Assembly (NCBI GenBank): GCA_030068075.1
Contig: CM057843.1
Coordinates: forward strand, 37,109,332 to 37,173,331
DNA length: 64,000 nucleotides
Source: Paguma larvata
Taxonomy: Eukaryota; Chordata; Mammalia; Carnivora; Viverridae
Reading direction: 5' to 3'
The notes beneath the pieces were generated by a model. The model had not been told where the DNA came from, did no database searches, and saw only the letters and a list, made by a program, of their open reading frames with translations. Below, in pieces: positions 1-9,185 of the stretch (positions within the stretch are counted from its first letter, which is position 1; every line of letters starts with the position of its first letter). The translations under genes and the position numbers were made by a program.

Positions 1-600
1 TATTAGGTATTTATCCAAAGAATACAGAAATGCTGATTCGAGGGGCACATGCACCCCCATGTTTATAGCAGCGCTATCAACAGTAGTCAAATTATGGAAA
101 GCACCCAAATGTCCATCAACTTACAAATGGATAAAGAAGATGTGGTATATACATACAATGGAATATTAGTCAGCAATCAAAAAGAATGAAATCCTGCCAT
201 TTGCAACAACATGGATGGCACCAGAGGATATTATGCTAAGTGAAATAACTCAGAGAAAGACAGATATCATATTATTTCACTCATATGTGGAATTTGAGAA
301 ACACAACGGATGAACATAGGGGAAGGGAAGAATAAATAAGATAAAAATGGAGAGGGCGGAGGCAAATCATAAAAGACTCTTGTATACAGAGAACAAAAAG
401 AGTTTCTGGAGGGGTATCGGGTTGGGGGGTGGGGTAAATGGGTGATGGGAATTAAGGAGCACTTACTTGGGATGAGCACTGGGTGTTATATGTAAGTGAT
501 GAATCACTAAATTCTACTCCTGAAACCATTATTACACTATGTGTTAACCAACTTGGATTTAAATAATAATAATGATAACGATAATAATAATAATAATAAA
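1..600 (+). mobile_element. L1 3' end (carnivore type), cut by window edge
   Basis: Begins inside the end of L1 ORF2 (frame resembling GIYPKDT, then WIKKMWY and TEYYSAIKK, with disruptions) and runs into the 3' UTR, ending in an (ATA/AAT)n-rich tail at about 563-600. The same stretch occurs in the opposite orientation at 1188-1879. Degenerate, no intact reading frame. Confidence 0.85.
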
Positions 601-699
601 ATAACTGAACGCTAGAATATTGTCAAGTGGAAACGAAGTGCCGTGGAGAGAAAAAGGCCTCACAGAATCTAATGTCTGAGGGGATTGTTAGGTGTAACT

Positions 700-985
700 A
701 TTCTCTGAGGAACTGATGATGGATACATGTCATATAGCATTTGTCAAAACCCACAAAAGTGCCCAACACCAAGAGTGATCTTTAACATAAATAAAGGACT
801 ATAGTTGATGATAATGTATTGGCATTGATTCATCAGTTATAACAAATGTACTACAGTAATGCAAGATGTTCATAATAAGGGAGACTCTGGGGTTGGAGGC
901 GGGGTGTGTATATTGAACTCTATCTGCTCAGCATCCTGTAAATTTAACACTGGACTAAATAAATCAAGTCTTAAAAAAAAAAAGA
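700..985 (+). mobile_element. Older L1 (L1M-like) 3' UTR
   Basis: Sequence of the type found at the 3' end of old mammalian L1s (CAAGATGTTCATAATAAGGG, then an A-rich end at 973-985). The flanks (601-700 and 986-1169) show nothing else recognisable. Confidence 0.5.
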
Positions 986-1187
986 AACATGCTATTTATA
1001 TACTGTATGTAAATTAAAGCATTTTAAAATGCAAAAAAATAATAAAACTACATATAAAATTGTGTTTAAAATTCTGACAGCATTTTGTGAATATCCTCAC
1101 TTGCTTTATAGACACAATTTTGATTTGAAATTTTCCAGAATTTTTATTATTTCAAATATCTGTGTGAAACAGATTTAAGGTATTCTT

Positions 1188-1879
1188 TTTTTTTTTATTT
1201 AAATTCAAGTTAGTTAGCATACAGGGTAGTCTTGGCTTCAGGAGTAGAACCCAGTGATTCATCTCTTACCTAGGACACCCAGTGCTCATCCCCAAAACTT
1301 CCTTCCTTAATGCCCATCACCCATTTAACACATCCCTCACCTAGCACCCCTCCAGGAACCCTTGGTTCGTTCTCTGTGTTTAGGAGTCTCTTATGGTTTG
1401 CCTCCCTCTCTGTTTTTATCTTAGTTTTCCTTCCCCTATGTTCATCCGTTGTGTTTCTCAAATTTCACATACGAGTGAAATAATACAGTATCTGTTCTTT
1501 CTCTGACTGACTTATTTCACTTAGCATAATACCCTCTAGTTCCATCCATGTTGTTGCAAATGGCAGGGTTTCATTCTTTTTGATTGCTGAGTAATACTCC
1601 GTTGTATGTAGATACCACATCTTCTTTATCCATTTCTCGGTTGACGGACGTTTGGGCTCTTTCCGTATTTTGACTAGTGTTGACAGCGCTGCTGTAAACA
1701 TGGGGGTGTATGTGCCCCTTCGAATCAGCATTTTTGTATCCTTTGGATAAATACCTAATAGTGCAATTGCTGGGTCATAGGGTTGTTCTATTTTTAATTT
1801 TTTGAGGCACCTCCACACTGTTTTCCAGAGTGGCTGCCCCTGTTTGCGTTCCCACAGTGAGATACTGCCTCACGCCTGC
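1188..1879 (-). mobile_element. 5'-truncated L1 with perfect 18-bp target duplication
   Basis: The minus strand reads the C-terminal part of L1 ORF2 (frame 1465-1818 with GIYPKDTKMLI, WIKKMWY and EYYSAIKKNE), then the 3' UTR and a poly-A (poly-T on +) at 1188. It is flanked by CAGATTTAAGGTATTCTT at 1170-1187 and 1880-1897, which fixes both ends and shows an ordinary target-primed insertion. Only about 690 bp of the element arrived. Confidence 0.93.
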
Positions 1880-1897
1880 CAGATTTAAGGTATTCTT

Positions 1898-3345
1898 CTC
1901 ACTAGTTTGCTCACCGACCTTGTAGAATTCATCGAGCGATGAGCTTTGCCAGCGGGTGATTTCCATTCTGATTAAATATATTTAGTATTTTCAACTTTTC
2001 ACACTACCGCTTCTGAGCCCCATTTATTCACAACCTCTGAATGCTATTCATATCTTTTGTTATGCTAATCAAATTGTTTTTCATTGCAGAAACAGAAAAC
2101 ATTTCCTTTATTTCGTACTTTTCTTATACAGTGTAAAAAGACACTCTGGGCTGTTCTGAGTTGGGCCCCATAGCAGGTGTTCCGGGCTGTAATTCGTTAT
2201 TTGTTTCATTTCTTATTGGTTCCCACGGGTTCTGTATTTGATTGACTAGTGCTCCCCAGACTTCATATCCATCCAGAACCTAGGAATATGGGCTTACTTG
2301 GAAGCGAGCTCTTTGCAGATGTAATTCGTTAAGATACAGTCACACTGGTGTCCCGACAAGAAGGCGGCTTTGTGATTCCTCCAAGGGGCAGGGTCTGGCA
2401 GGGGCTCCGGTAATTTCGTCTGTTTCCCAGTTCTCCTGTATCCAGGATGGCCTGGCCTGCTGCTGGGGAAGCAGCCCCATCCCCGGGTCCCAGAGTGGTT
2501 TCAACTGACCCCCCACCCCTCCCAGGGAAGGGGCTGCTGACAATTCCGGGGTGAGTAGTGGGGGAGCTCACAAGACCAGATGCAGGCCTTGCCCTCCTTC
2601 TCCCGATTCTTCTCGGGACTTGCTCCATCTGTCCGCAGCCGTGAATACGCGAGCTGTGGTACCCATGCCTGGACTGAGCTGGCGACCGCCCAGTTGTGGG
2701 ACTGAATTCACCAGGGTCTGGCCTGCCTCTCTGAATTTGCTGCACACTCATCTAGAGTCTCTCAAGAACCCATGGGAAGGACCTAGCAGGTACCGAGCTC
2801 TTCCTAGCCAGGGGTGAGTCCATCGGCTGGGCCAGCTCCCCAATCCGCATCGTAACGCCGTGAGTTGTTCTGTCTCAAAAAGGGAAAAACCATTGAGGAA
2901 CGGGCGGACGTAAGTCTCTAGCAGTAGGGCAGATCTGGGATACTAACCAAGATGCCTGGCCCTACCTAGCTATGGTAGATTGTAGGAAGAAGACCAAACC
3001 ACGTCTCCCTCCTCCCCTACCTACGATCACTGGGAAACACAGGCCCACTCTCAGCAGAAAACGTACTTCAGCAAATGTTAAAACATTTATCTTCTTGGAA
3101 GAAACTTGAAGTGGCTTCCACCACATCCGCTAACATCAGAATCCCTGCATCCAGAGCTGTGTCGTATAGACCTAGAAATTTCCCTGTAGATCTACAAGCG
3201 TGCAAAGGTAGGCATCCCTGCAGTTTGGCTTGTAATCATGAAAAACTGCAAACACTTAAGTGCCCGCCAATCGGGAGCTAGTTAGTTACATAATAGGCGT
3301 TCCTCACAATGGTGTGTTTTTTTGACATCCTGTTCTTTTGTTAAA
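1898..3345. other. Intergenic stretch, no gene
   Basis: About 1.4 kb. GC-richer at 2340-2830 with open frames on both strands (up to 140 codons) that look like chance. No splice-linked or conserved protein signal recognised. Confidence 0.5.
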
Positions 3346-3577
3346 CAGTTTTATTGAGATATACATACCATTAAATTTAAAGGGTACATACAGTTTGGTA
3401 GTTTTTAGGACAATCGCAAAGCTGTGCGACCATCACCACAATCTAACTTTAGAACATTTTGGGGGCACCTGGGTGGCTCGGTAGGTTGAGCCTCAGACTC
3501 TTGATTTTGGCTCAGGTCATGTTCCCAGGGTTGTGAGACTGAGCCCTGCGTGGGGCTGAGTGTGGAGCCTGCTGAAG

Positions 3578-3616
<39 letters not shown>

Positions 3617-3735
3617 CTTCCCCGTTCACACTCTCTCTAAATGAATAATAAAATAAAATGAGAATAATTATAGTTTTTTTTAAAGAATATTTTTATTGCC
3701 CCGAGAAAGATTCCCATACGTAATGAGATCTTTTG
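3346..3735 (-). mobile_element. Old L1M 3' end, split by a SINE
   Basis: CAGTTTTATTGAGATATACA and following sequence is the reverse complement of an old L1 3' end. It continues after the SINE at 3461-3683 as TTTTTATTGCCCCGAGAAAG up to about 3735. Confidence 0.6.
3461..3683 (+). mobile_element. Felid tRNA-Lys SINE
   Basis: Full head (GGCACCTGGGTGGCTCGG), CT-rich middle and AATAAAATAAAA tail. Flanks AGAACATTTT (3451-3460) and AGAATATTTT (3684-3693) look like a 10-bp target duplication with one change. First of seven SINEs in 1.8 kb. Confidence 0.9.
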
Positions 3736-3746
3736 GAGACATTTTT

Positions 3747-3959
3747 TTAAATGTTTTATTTATTTTTGAGAGACAGAGAGACAGCGTCTGAGCAGGGGAA
3801 GGGCAGAGAGAGAGAGGGAGACACAGAATCCAAAGCAGGCTCCAGGCTCTGAGCTGTCAGCACAGATCCCAACTCGGGGCTCGAACCCACAGACCGTGAG
3901 ATCATGACCTGAGCCGAAGTCGGACGCTCAACCGACTGAGCCACCCAGGTGTCTGTCCC
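3747..3959 (-). mobile_element. Felid tRNA-Lys SINE
   Basis: Antisense copy from AATGTTTTATTTATTTTTGAG to GAGCCACCCAGGTGTC. Perfect 13-bp duplication TGGAGACATTTTT at 3734-3746 and 3960-3972. Confidence 0.92.
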
Positions 3960-4074
3960 TGGAGACATTTTTAAAAAAATGAAGTAGTTCTCTATGCATA
4001 TAAGTGAAAATATATTCATAATGGGCAAAAGGTGAAAAGAAGCACATTGCAGAAATACATAACATTTTATCCCA

Positions 4075-4283
4075 GGGGTACCTGGGCGCTCAGTCAGTTA
4101 AACATCCCACTCTTGGTTTTGGCTCAGGCCATAATCTCATGGTTCGTGAGTTCGAGCCCTGCATTGGGCTCTGCACTGAGCGCAGAGCCTGCCTGGGCTT
4201 TTCTCTCTCTATCTCGCTCTCTGCTCCACTCATGCACAAACACTCTCTCCCTCTCTTTCTTTCTCAAAGTAAATAAACAAACA
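4075..4283 (+). mobile_element. Felid tRNA-Lys SINE
   Basis: Full-length sense copy with diverged head (GGGGTACCTGGGCGCTCAG) and an AAATAAACAAACA tail. Confidence 0.88.
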
Positions 4284-4304
4284 CTTTAATTTACTTAAAT
4301 TCTT

Positions 4305-4520
4305 TTGAATGTTTATTTACTTATTTTGAGAGAGAGAGAGAGAGTGAGAGCGAGCAGGGGAGAGGCAGAGACAGAGGGAGAGAGAGGGAATCCCAAACAG
4401 GCTCTGCACTGTCAGAGCAGAGCCCAACATAGTGGGGCTCGATCTCAAGAACTGTGAGATCGTGACCTGAGCCACAACCAAAAGTCAGACAGCCAACTGA
4501 GTGAGCCAACAAGGTACCCC
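4305..4520 (-). mobile_element. Felid tRNA-Lys SINE
   Basis: Antisense copy, tail side at 4305, diverged head ending CAACAAGGTACCCC at 4520. Confidence 0.88.
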
Positions 4521-4548
4521 GATAAATAAACATTTTTTAATAAAAAAT

Positions 4549-4685
4549 AGGGGTGCCTGGGTGGATTAGTCAGTTAAGGGTCCAACTTTGCCTCAGGTCA
4601 TGATCTCATAGTTCATGGGTTCGAGCTCCATGTTATCTCTGTCTCTCAAAAATAAATAAACATTAAAAAAATTTTTAAGAAAAAA
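4549..4685 (+). mobile_element. SINE with internal deletion
   Basis: Head and B-box region are present up to GAGCTCCATGT, then the sequence jumps to ATCTCTGTCTCTC and the tail. Roughly 80-90 bp of the usual middle is missing. Confidence 0.82.
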
Positions 4686-4769
4686 TAAATAAAATAACAT
4701 GGTAAAAATGGTAAATTAAAAAAACATATTATCCTATTTGTTATAGTATATATGTATACATACATATCT

Positions 4770-4986
4770 TTTTTTAAAGTTTATTTATTTTGAGAGAGAG
4801 ACAGAAAAAGAGAGAGAGAGAGAACACAAGCGGCAGAGGGGCAGAGAGAGGGAGAGAGAGAATCCCAATCAGGGATTCTGTTAGTGCAGAGCCCGATGCA
4901 GGGCCCGAACTCAGGAACAGCGAGATCAGGACCTAAGCTGAAACCGAGAGTGGGACGCTTAACCTCCCGAGCCACCCAGGCATCCC
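4770..4986 (-). mobile_element. Felid tRNA-Lys SINE
   Basis: Antisense full-length copy ending GAGCCACCCAGGCATCCC. Flanks are AT-rich (TATACAT present on both sides), so the duplication is not certain. Confidence 0.88.
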
Positions 4987-5020
4987 TATGCTATACATTT
5001 TTTAGAAATACTTAAAATAT

Positions 5021-5250
5021 TTTTTTAATGTTTATTTGTTTTTGAGAGAGAGCGAGGGAGTGCAAGAGAGAGACAGAGCATGAGTGGGGGAGGGGCAGAG
5101 AGCGAGGGAGACACAGAATCTGAAGCAAGCTCTGGGCTCTGAGCTGTCAGCACAGAGCCCCACGTGGGGCTCAAACTCAGAAACCCAACCGCGAGATCAT
5201 GACCTGAGCTGAAGTTGGACACTCAACTGACTGAGCCACCCAAGGGCCCC
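5021..5250 (-). mobile_element. Felid tRNA-Lys SINE
   Basis: Antisense full-length copy from TTTTTTAATGTTTATTTG to GAGCCACCCAAGGGCCCC. It lies 34 bp after the previous SINE in the same orientation. Confidence 0.9.
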
Positions 5251-7319
5251 TATACTATATTTTAATATAATTTTTTACATCAATTATATGTTTAGAAAGA
5301 AATAATAACCAAGAGTGACATAAGCAATGGAGGTGTCCGTTGATAAAGAAGTGCTTAGGAGAAGCCACTGCTGATAAATTTGAAGGTCAAAAGAAACGAT
5401 TTTTGTATCTAACCGAATCTTCCATTAGATGGCGCCATTGTTAAATGTCTGTAGTTTGAAACGGGCGGGGGCGGGGGCGGGGGGGGGGGGCGGGACAGGT
5501 GGCGCCCAGTAACTGTTTCTGCCTGCAACCACTTGTTTTTGTTATTGCTTGCTTTTCTTTTAGGTCACGGGGTGGGGGTGGGGGAAGAAGTTAAAGCTTC
5601 CTTCGGATATCCCCAGTATTTCAAGCCAGTGGGGTCAATGAAATGAATGCTTATTAACGGAATTTCATCGTTAGAAGAAAAATACAGTCAGACGCATGTA
5701 AAGACTGACAATTGGGAAGGAGTGACTTTCCCTCGGTCCTGTAAAACATTCGCCACTGATATCCTGATTATCAGAAGGGGGAAGTGCTGTTTGCTACTTT
5801 GGAATTTTCCATAAATCTGGGCAGACTGGGGATTCCTACTCTTTCACCATCAACAACCCCTCCATTATTTTTATTCCACAAATCTCATTATTGGGATAAT
5901 TTTATCCCAATGGCATTAGCTAAATGTTAATGATTTTTCTCTTTTGTATGTAGGTGTGCATGGATTTGATTAAAGTTTCCAATGGACAAGGGCAACCTTG
6001 CTAAGATGATACAACTCTGGCTAAAAACAGGACGAACTTGAACTGGGTGGTAAGAACAAAGGCCCTGGGGTCGTCAGCCCTGACCAGCCATGGCACTATG
6101 GAAGAGTTACTGTTAGCTGCACGGACATAGGACCGGGCCATAGTGCATGTAAAATCACTCAGCACACTATGATAAAGGTCAGTTACTATGACTGGGTTTT
6201 TGGTCAGCATGTGTCACCTCGTCCATGGGAAGCCCCTTGGAATCTCCTTCTCTGAGCCACTGGCTGCTCACCCTGAGAATTCCCATGTTGGGAACGGTTG
6301 GTCTAGGTTTACCTTTGGGCTGATGATTGAGACTGCCCATGAGAGCTTCTCTCCCTCACTCAAAACGCTCAAGTCGCCCTGTGGGTATAGTTGTTGAGCT
6401 AAGCAACAGGACTCTTAGGTTTACAAGTGATCACTGAAGCACCCAGTTTTGGGGGCAGTTTTTGTGAAATCCTCCGGGACTGAAGTGGGACCGCGGACGT
6501 AAAGAGGGCAGGGTAGAATGTCGAGGAGTCCTTTTCATTCAAGAAAAGAACCGCTCTCTGATGGGGTGAATGAAAAGAACAGATTATCATAATTTTGACG
6601 GTTGGTCAGAATTCGGTACTTGGATGGCTTGAAGCCCGACCTACCAGCAGGTGGTTCTGTGTTTTCCGTGAGGAGAGCCACTATGCTAGTTTTAGAAAGG
6701 TATATTCTCTCATCGATTACCAAATGCAATTCTGTAGGCAAACTGCACAGGCGCCAGAAAGTTAATTTTATTGGAGGAAGCGAAAAAGTTTCTCTCCCAT
6801 AGAAGAAACAGAGGAGGAATTCTCTCTGTTTTTGCTGCTGCTTGCAGGTGTGTGTGTGTGTGCGTGCGTGGTGGCAGGTGGGCGTGGACTATGTTTCCAG
6901 TTCTTAAGATGGTACCTCCTTAAGACTAGAGAAATGAATACCTGTTTTTGCAGACCCACGCCGGCCTGTATAGGCATTTGGGGCCCACGCAGCCCATAAG
7001 AACTGAATTGCTGGGCAGCAATTAGCAAGGGGGGGGGTGGGGGTGATTTCAGTGTTTGGAGCGCCCAGCAAGCAGAGGCCTGCTCCACACTCGCAGATTT
7101 GCCGGGTGGCGCGCCCTTGCCGTCTGCAGGCTCTAAGCCCCGGGAAAATAAAGCTATGGCAACTGTTTACACTTCCTGCGCTGGTGGCTTCTGTGGGTTC
7201 CTGGGGCGCTGGTGGTTGTATCTTGCCAGAAGCGAGCATGGGGAAGGAGTAGAGAGGGTGAGCGGAAGGAAAAGCTTTGCTTTTCTTTAAGTCATAATGT
7301 TATTCTCGGCACTGTGCTA
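5251..7319. other. Intergenic stretch with a G-rich run, no gene
   Basis: No recognised gene or young repeat over 2 kb. Contains the G-run at 5462-5493, a GT-rich run near 6846-6875 and a G-run at 7029-7044. Several open frames of 60-110 codons are present on both strands and look like chance. Confidence 0.5.
5462..5493 (+). repeat. G-rich run, candidate G-quadruplex
   Basis: Consecutive GGG(G) blocks separated by single C bases, then a run of about 12 G and a further GGG. More than four runs of three or more G with one-base loops meets the usual quadruplex pattern. Confidence 0.85.
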
Positions 7320-7600
7320 AACTTCCAATGAAGTATAATTTGCATACCATAAAATTCACCCATTAGATTTCACTTGGGGGGCGCCTGGGTGGCTCAGTCG
7401 GTTAAGTGTTCGACTCTTGATTTTGGCTCAGGACATGATCTCAGGCCACGCATCAGGCTTTCCACTAACAGTGCTAAGCCTGCTTGGGATTCTCTCTCTC
7501 TCTCTCTCTCTCTGCCCCTCTCCTGCTCTTGTTCTCTCTCTCTCTCAAGTAAATACATTTAAAAAAAGAAGTGTACAATTCAATGACTTTTAGTTAAGAT
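7320..7600 (-). mobile_element. Old L1M 3' fragment, split by a SINE
   Basis: GTATAATTTGCATACCATAA before and GTGTACAATTCAATGACTTT after the SINE at 7376-7567 together form the antisense end of an old L1. The SINE marks an insertion into it. Confidence 0.6.
7376..7567 (+). mobile_element. Felid tRNA-Lys SINE
   Basis: Sense copy beginning GCGCCTGGGTGGCTCAGTCG at 7381, lacking part of the B-box area (GGACATGATCTCAGGCCACG), ending in CT repeats and an A-rich tail. Confidence 0.9.
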
Positions 7601-8071
7601 TGACAGATAAAATATGGGATGCCCAGTTAAATTTGAATCTCAGATAAACAACCAAATTTTTTTTAGTGTAAATATACCCCATGCAATATTTGGAACATAC
7701 TTACACTAAAAATATTATTTGTTACTTATCCGAAATTCCAATCAAAGGCCTTTAGGGCTGTCGTCTGGGACTCTTTACCTTGTCAAAAGTGGACTGTCTT
7801 TCCCAGGGAAAATTCCAGTTTTTTTGAAATGTCATTTGTCCTAAGCCTCATTAGTCACCCTGCATCGTGAACATGATGCCATGTTCTCTTGCCTCTTACC
7901 TTTGCATATGCTGTTCCCTCTGCTTGGAATGCTGGTCCCTGCTTCTTTGATCAGCTAACTCCCCAGTAGAGATGCTTCACCCCTCCTTCCCAGAGGTTCA
8001 GACACCTTGCTTTCTGGTTACCACACCAGATAGTGGGGGGAAGGAAGAGAGAGGGGCAATACAGTAGTGGT
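7601..8071. other. L2-like fragment and unique sequence
   Basis: 7880-8000 reads like an L2 3' region (GCTGTTCCCTCTGCTTGGAA). The rest shows nothing recognisable. Confidence 0.4.
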
Positions 8072-8090
8072 AAGAAAAGGCTCTCCTAGG

Positions 8091-8301
8091 GGCACCTGGG
8101 TGGCTCAGTCGGTTAAGCGGCCGACACTGGCTCAGGTCATGATCTCATGGTTCGTGAGTTCAAGCCCCACATCGGGCTCTGTGCTGACAGCTCAGAGCCT
8201 GAAGCCTGCTTCAGATTCTGTGTGTCCCTCTCTCTCTGCCCTCTCCCGCTCGTGCGCTCTCTTTCTCTCTCTCAAAAATAAATAAACATTAAAAAAAAGA
8301 A
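8091..8301 (+). mobile_element. Felid tRNA-Lys SINE
   Basis: Sense full-length copy. Flanked by AAGAAAAGGCTCTCCTAGG (8072-8090) and the same with one change (8302-8320), a 19-bp duplication, so a fairly young insertion. Confidence 0.92.
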
Positions 8302-8319
8302 AAGAAAAGGCTCTTCTAG

Positions 8320-8505
8320 GCCCAGACTGGCACTAGCTGTGTGACCAACCTTGGGGGGCCGACTGCAGCTCGCTGAGCTCCCACTTCGTCACAGGCAAGT
8401 CAGGGAGACTAACAGGGTCTGCCTTACGGTGTTTGTGATGATCGGATGTTAACACAAAGCACTTAGAAAATGCTGGCACACAGTGCTCAGTCAGTGTTCG
8501 CTGCT
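8320..8505 (-). mobile_element. MIR
   Basis: Antisense MIR: TAGCTGTGTGACCAACCTTG at the start, AAGCACTTAGAAAATGCTGG at the end. Confidence 0.6.
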
Positions 8506-8980
8506 AAAGAATTACCCTCCTTAAAGCCCTTCAGCTGCACATGTCAAATGAATTGCGAATTCACGGAAAACTGTTTTCCACCTGCTGTTCATGCACCGGG
8601 AATGTTGGTAGGCACCTCGACGGGTAATATTTGAGTCAGGTCACTCCAAGACTGGGCCCAGGTAGCCGAGGGCCAGCACGTTGCCAGGAGAGCATGCAGT
8701 GTCCTTGAATGACCCCTTCTGAGGGCCCGAGAGCCCTTCCCGTCCTCCCGCCCCGCCCCGCCTGGGCCCGGAAGGCGGCTCCGCTCTCAGCACTGGGCTA
8801 AAAGGCGCTCGGCCTTCCCTGCGCCGCACTAGCCACGCAATCTGCAAACACGGAGAGATTCAAATCACACGTACCGCCTGCAACTCAGGCTGCTCAGATG
8901 ACGAGAAGCAAACCAAACCCCGTGCTGGGCAGCCAGTCTCCTGCTTCACTTCCAAAATGGTTCACTTCAAAAACAAAACC
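8506..8980. other. GC-rich unique stretch
   Basis: No gene seen. 8730-8830 is CpG-richer than its surroundings. An open frame on the minus strand (8641-8847) has no recognisable features. Confidence 0.4.
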
Positions 8981-9185
8981 GGGCCACCGGGGTGGCTCAG
9001 TCGGTGAAGCGTCCGACTTCGGCTCAGGTCATGAGCTCACAGTTCGTGAGTTCGAGCCCCGGGTCGGGCTCTGTGCTGACAGCTCAGGGCCTGGGGCTTG
9101 CTTCGGATTCTGTGTCTCCCTCTCCTTCTGCCCCTCCCCTGCTCATGCTCTGCCTCCCTCTCAAAACTTAATAAACATTAAAAAG
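8981..9185 (+). mobile_element. Felid tRNA-Lys SINE
   Basis: Sense copy with diverged head (GGGCCACCGGGGTGGCTCAG) and tail AATAAACATTAAAAAG. Confidence 0.9.

Noticed and set aside
1465..1818. 117-codon frame with LINE ORF2 similarity as a gene
   Set aside because: It is the end of L1 ORF2 in a 5'-truncated insertion bounded by target duplications.
3756..4028. Recurring peptides like WVAQSVKRPT and SLEPASDSVSPSLSAP in many frames
   Set aside because: They are translations of the SINE, repeated with each copy on either strand, not genes.
3461..5250. CRISPR-like array of regularly spaced repeats
   Set aside because: The repeats are 200-bp SINEs in both orientations, in vertebrate DNA.
8091..8180. 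tRNA-Lys gene from A-box and B-box motifs
   Set aside because: The motifs belong to the SINE head, followed by the SINE body and tail; no complete tRNA cloverleaf is present.
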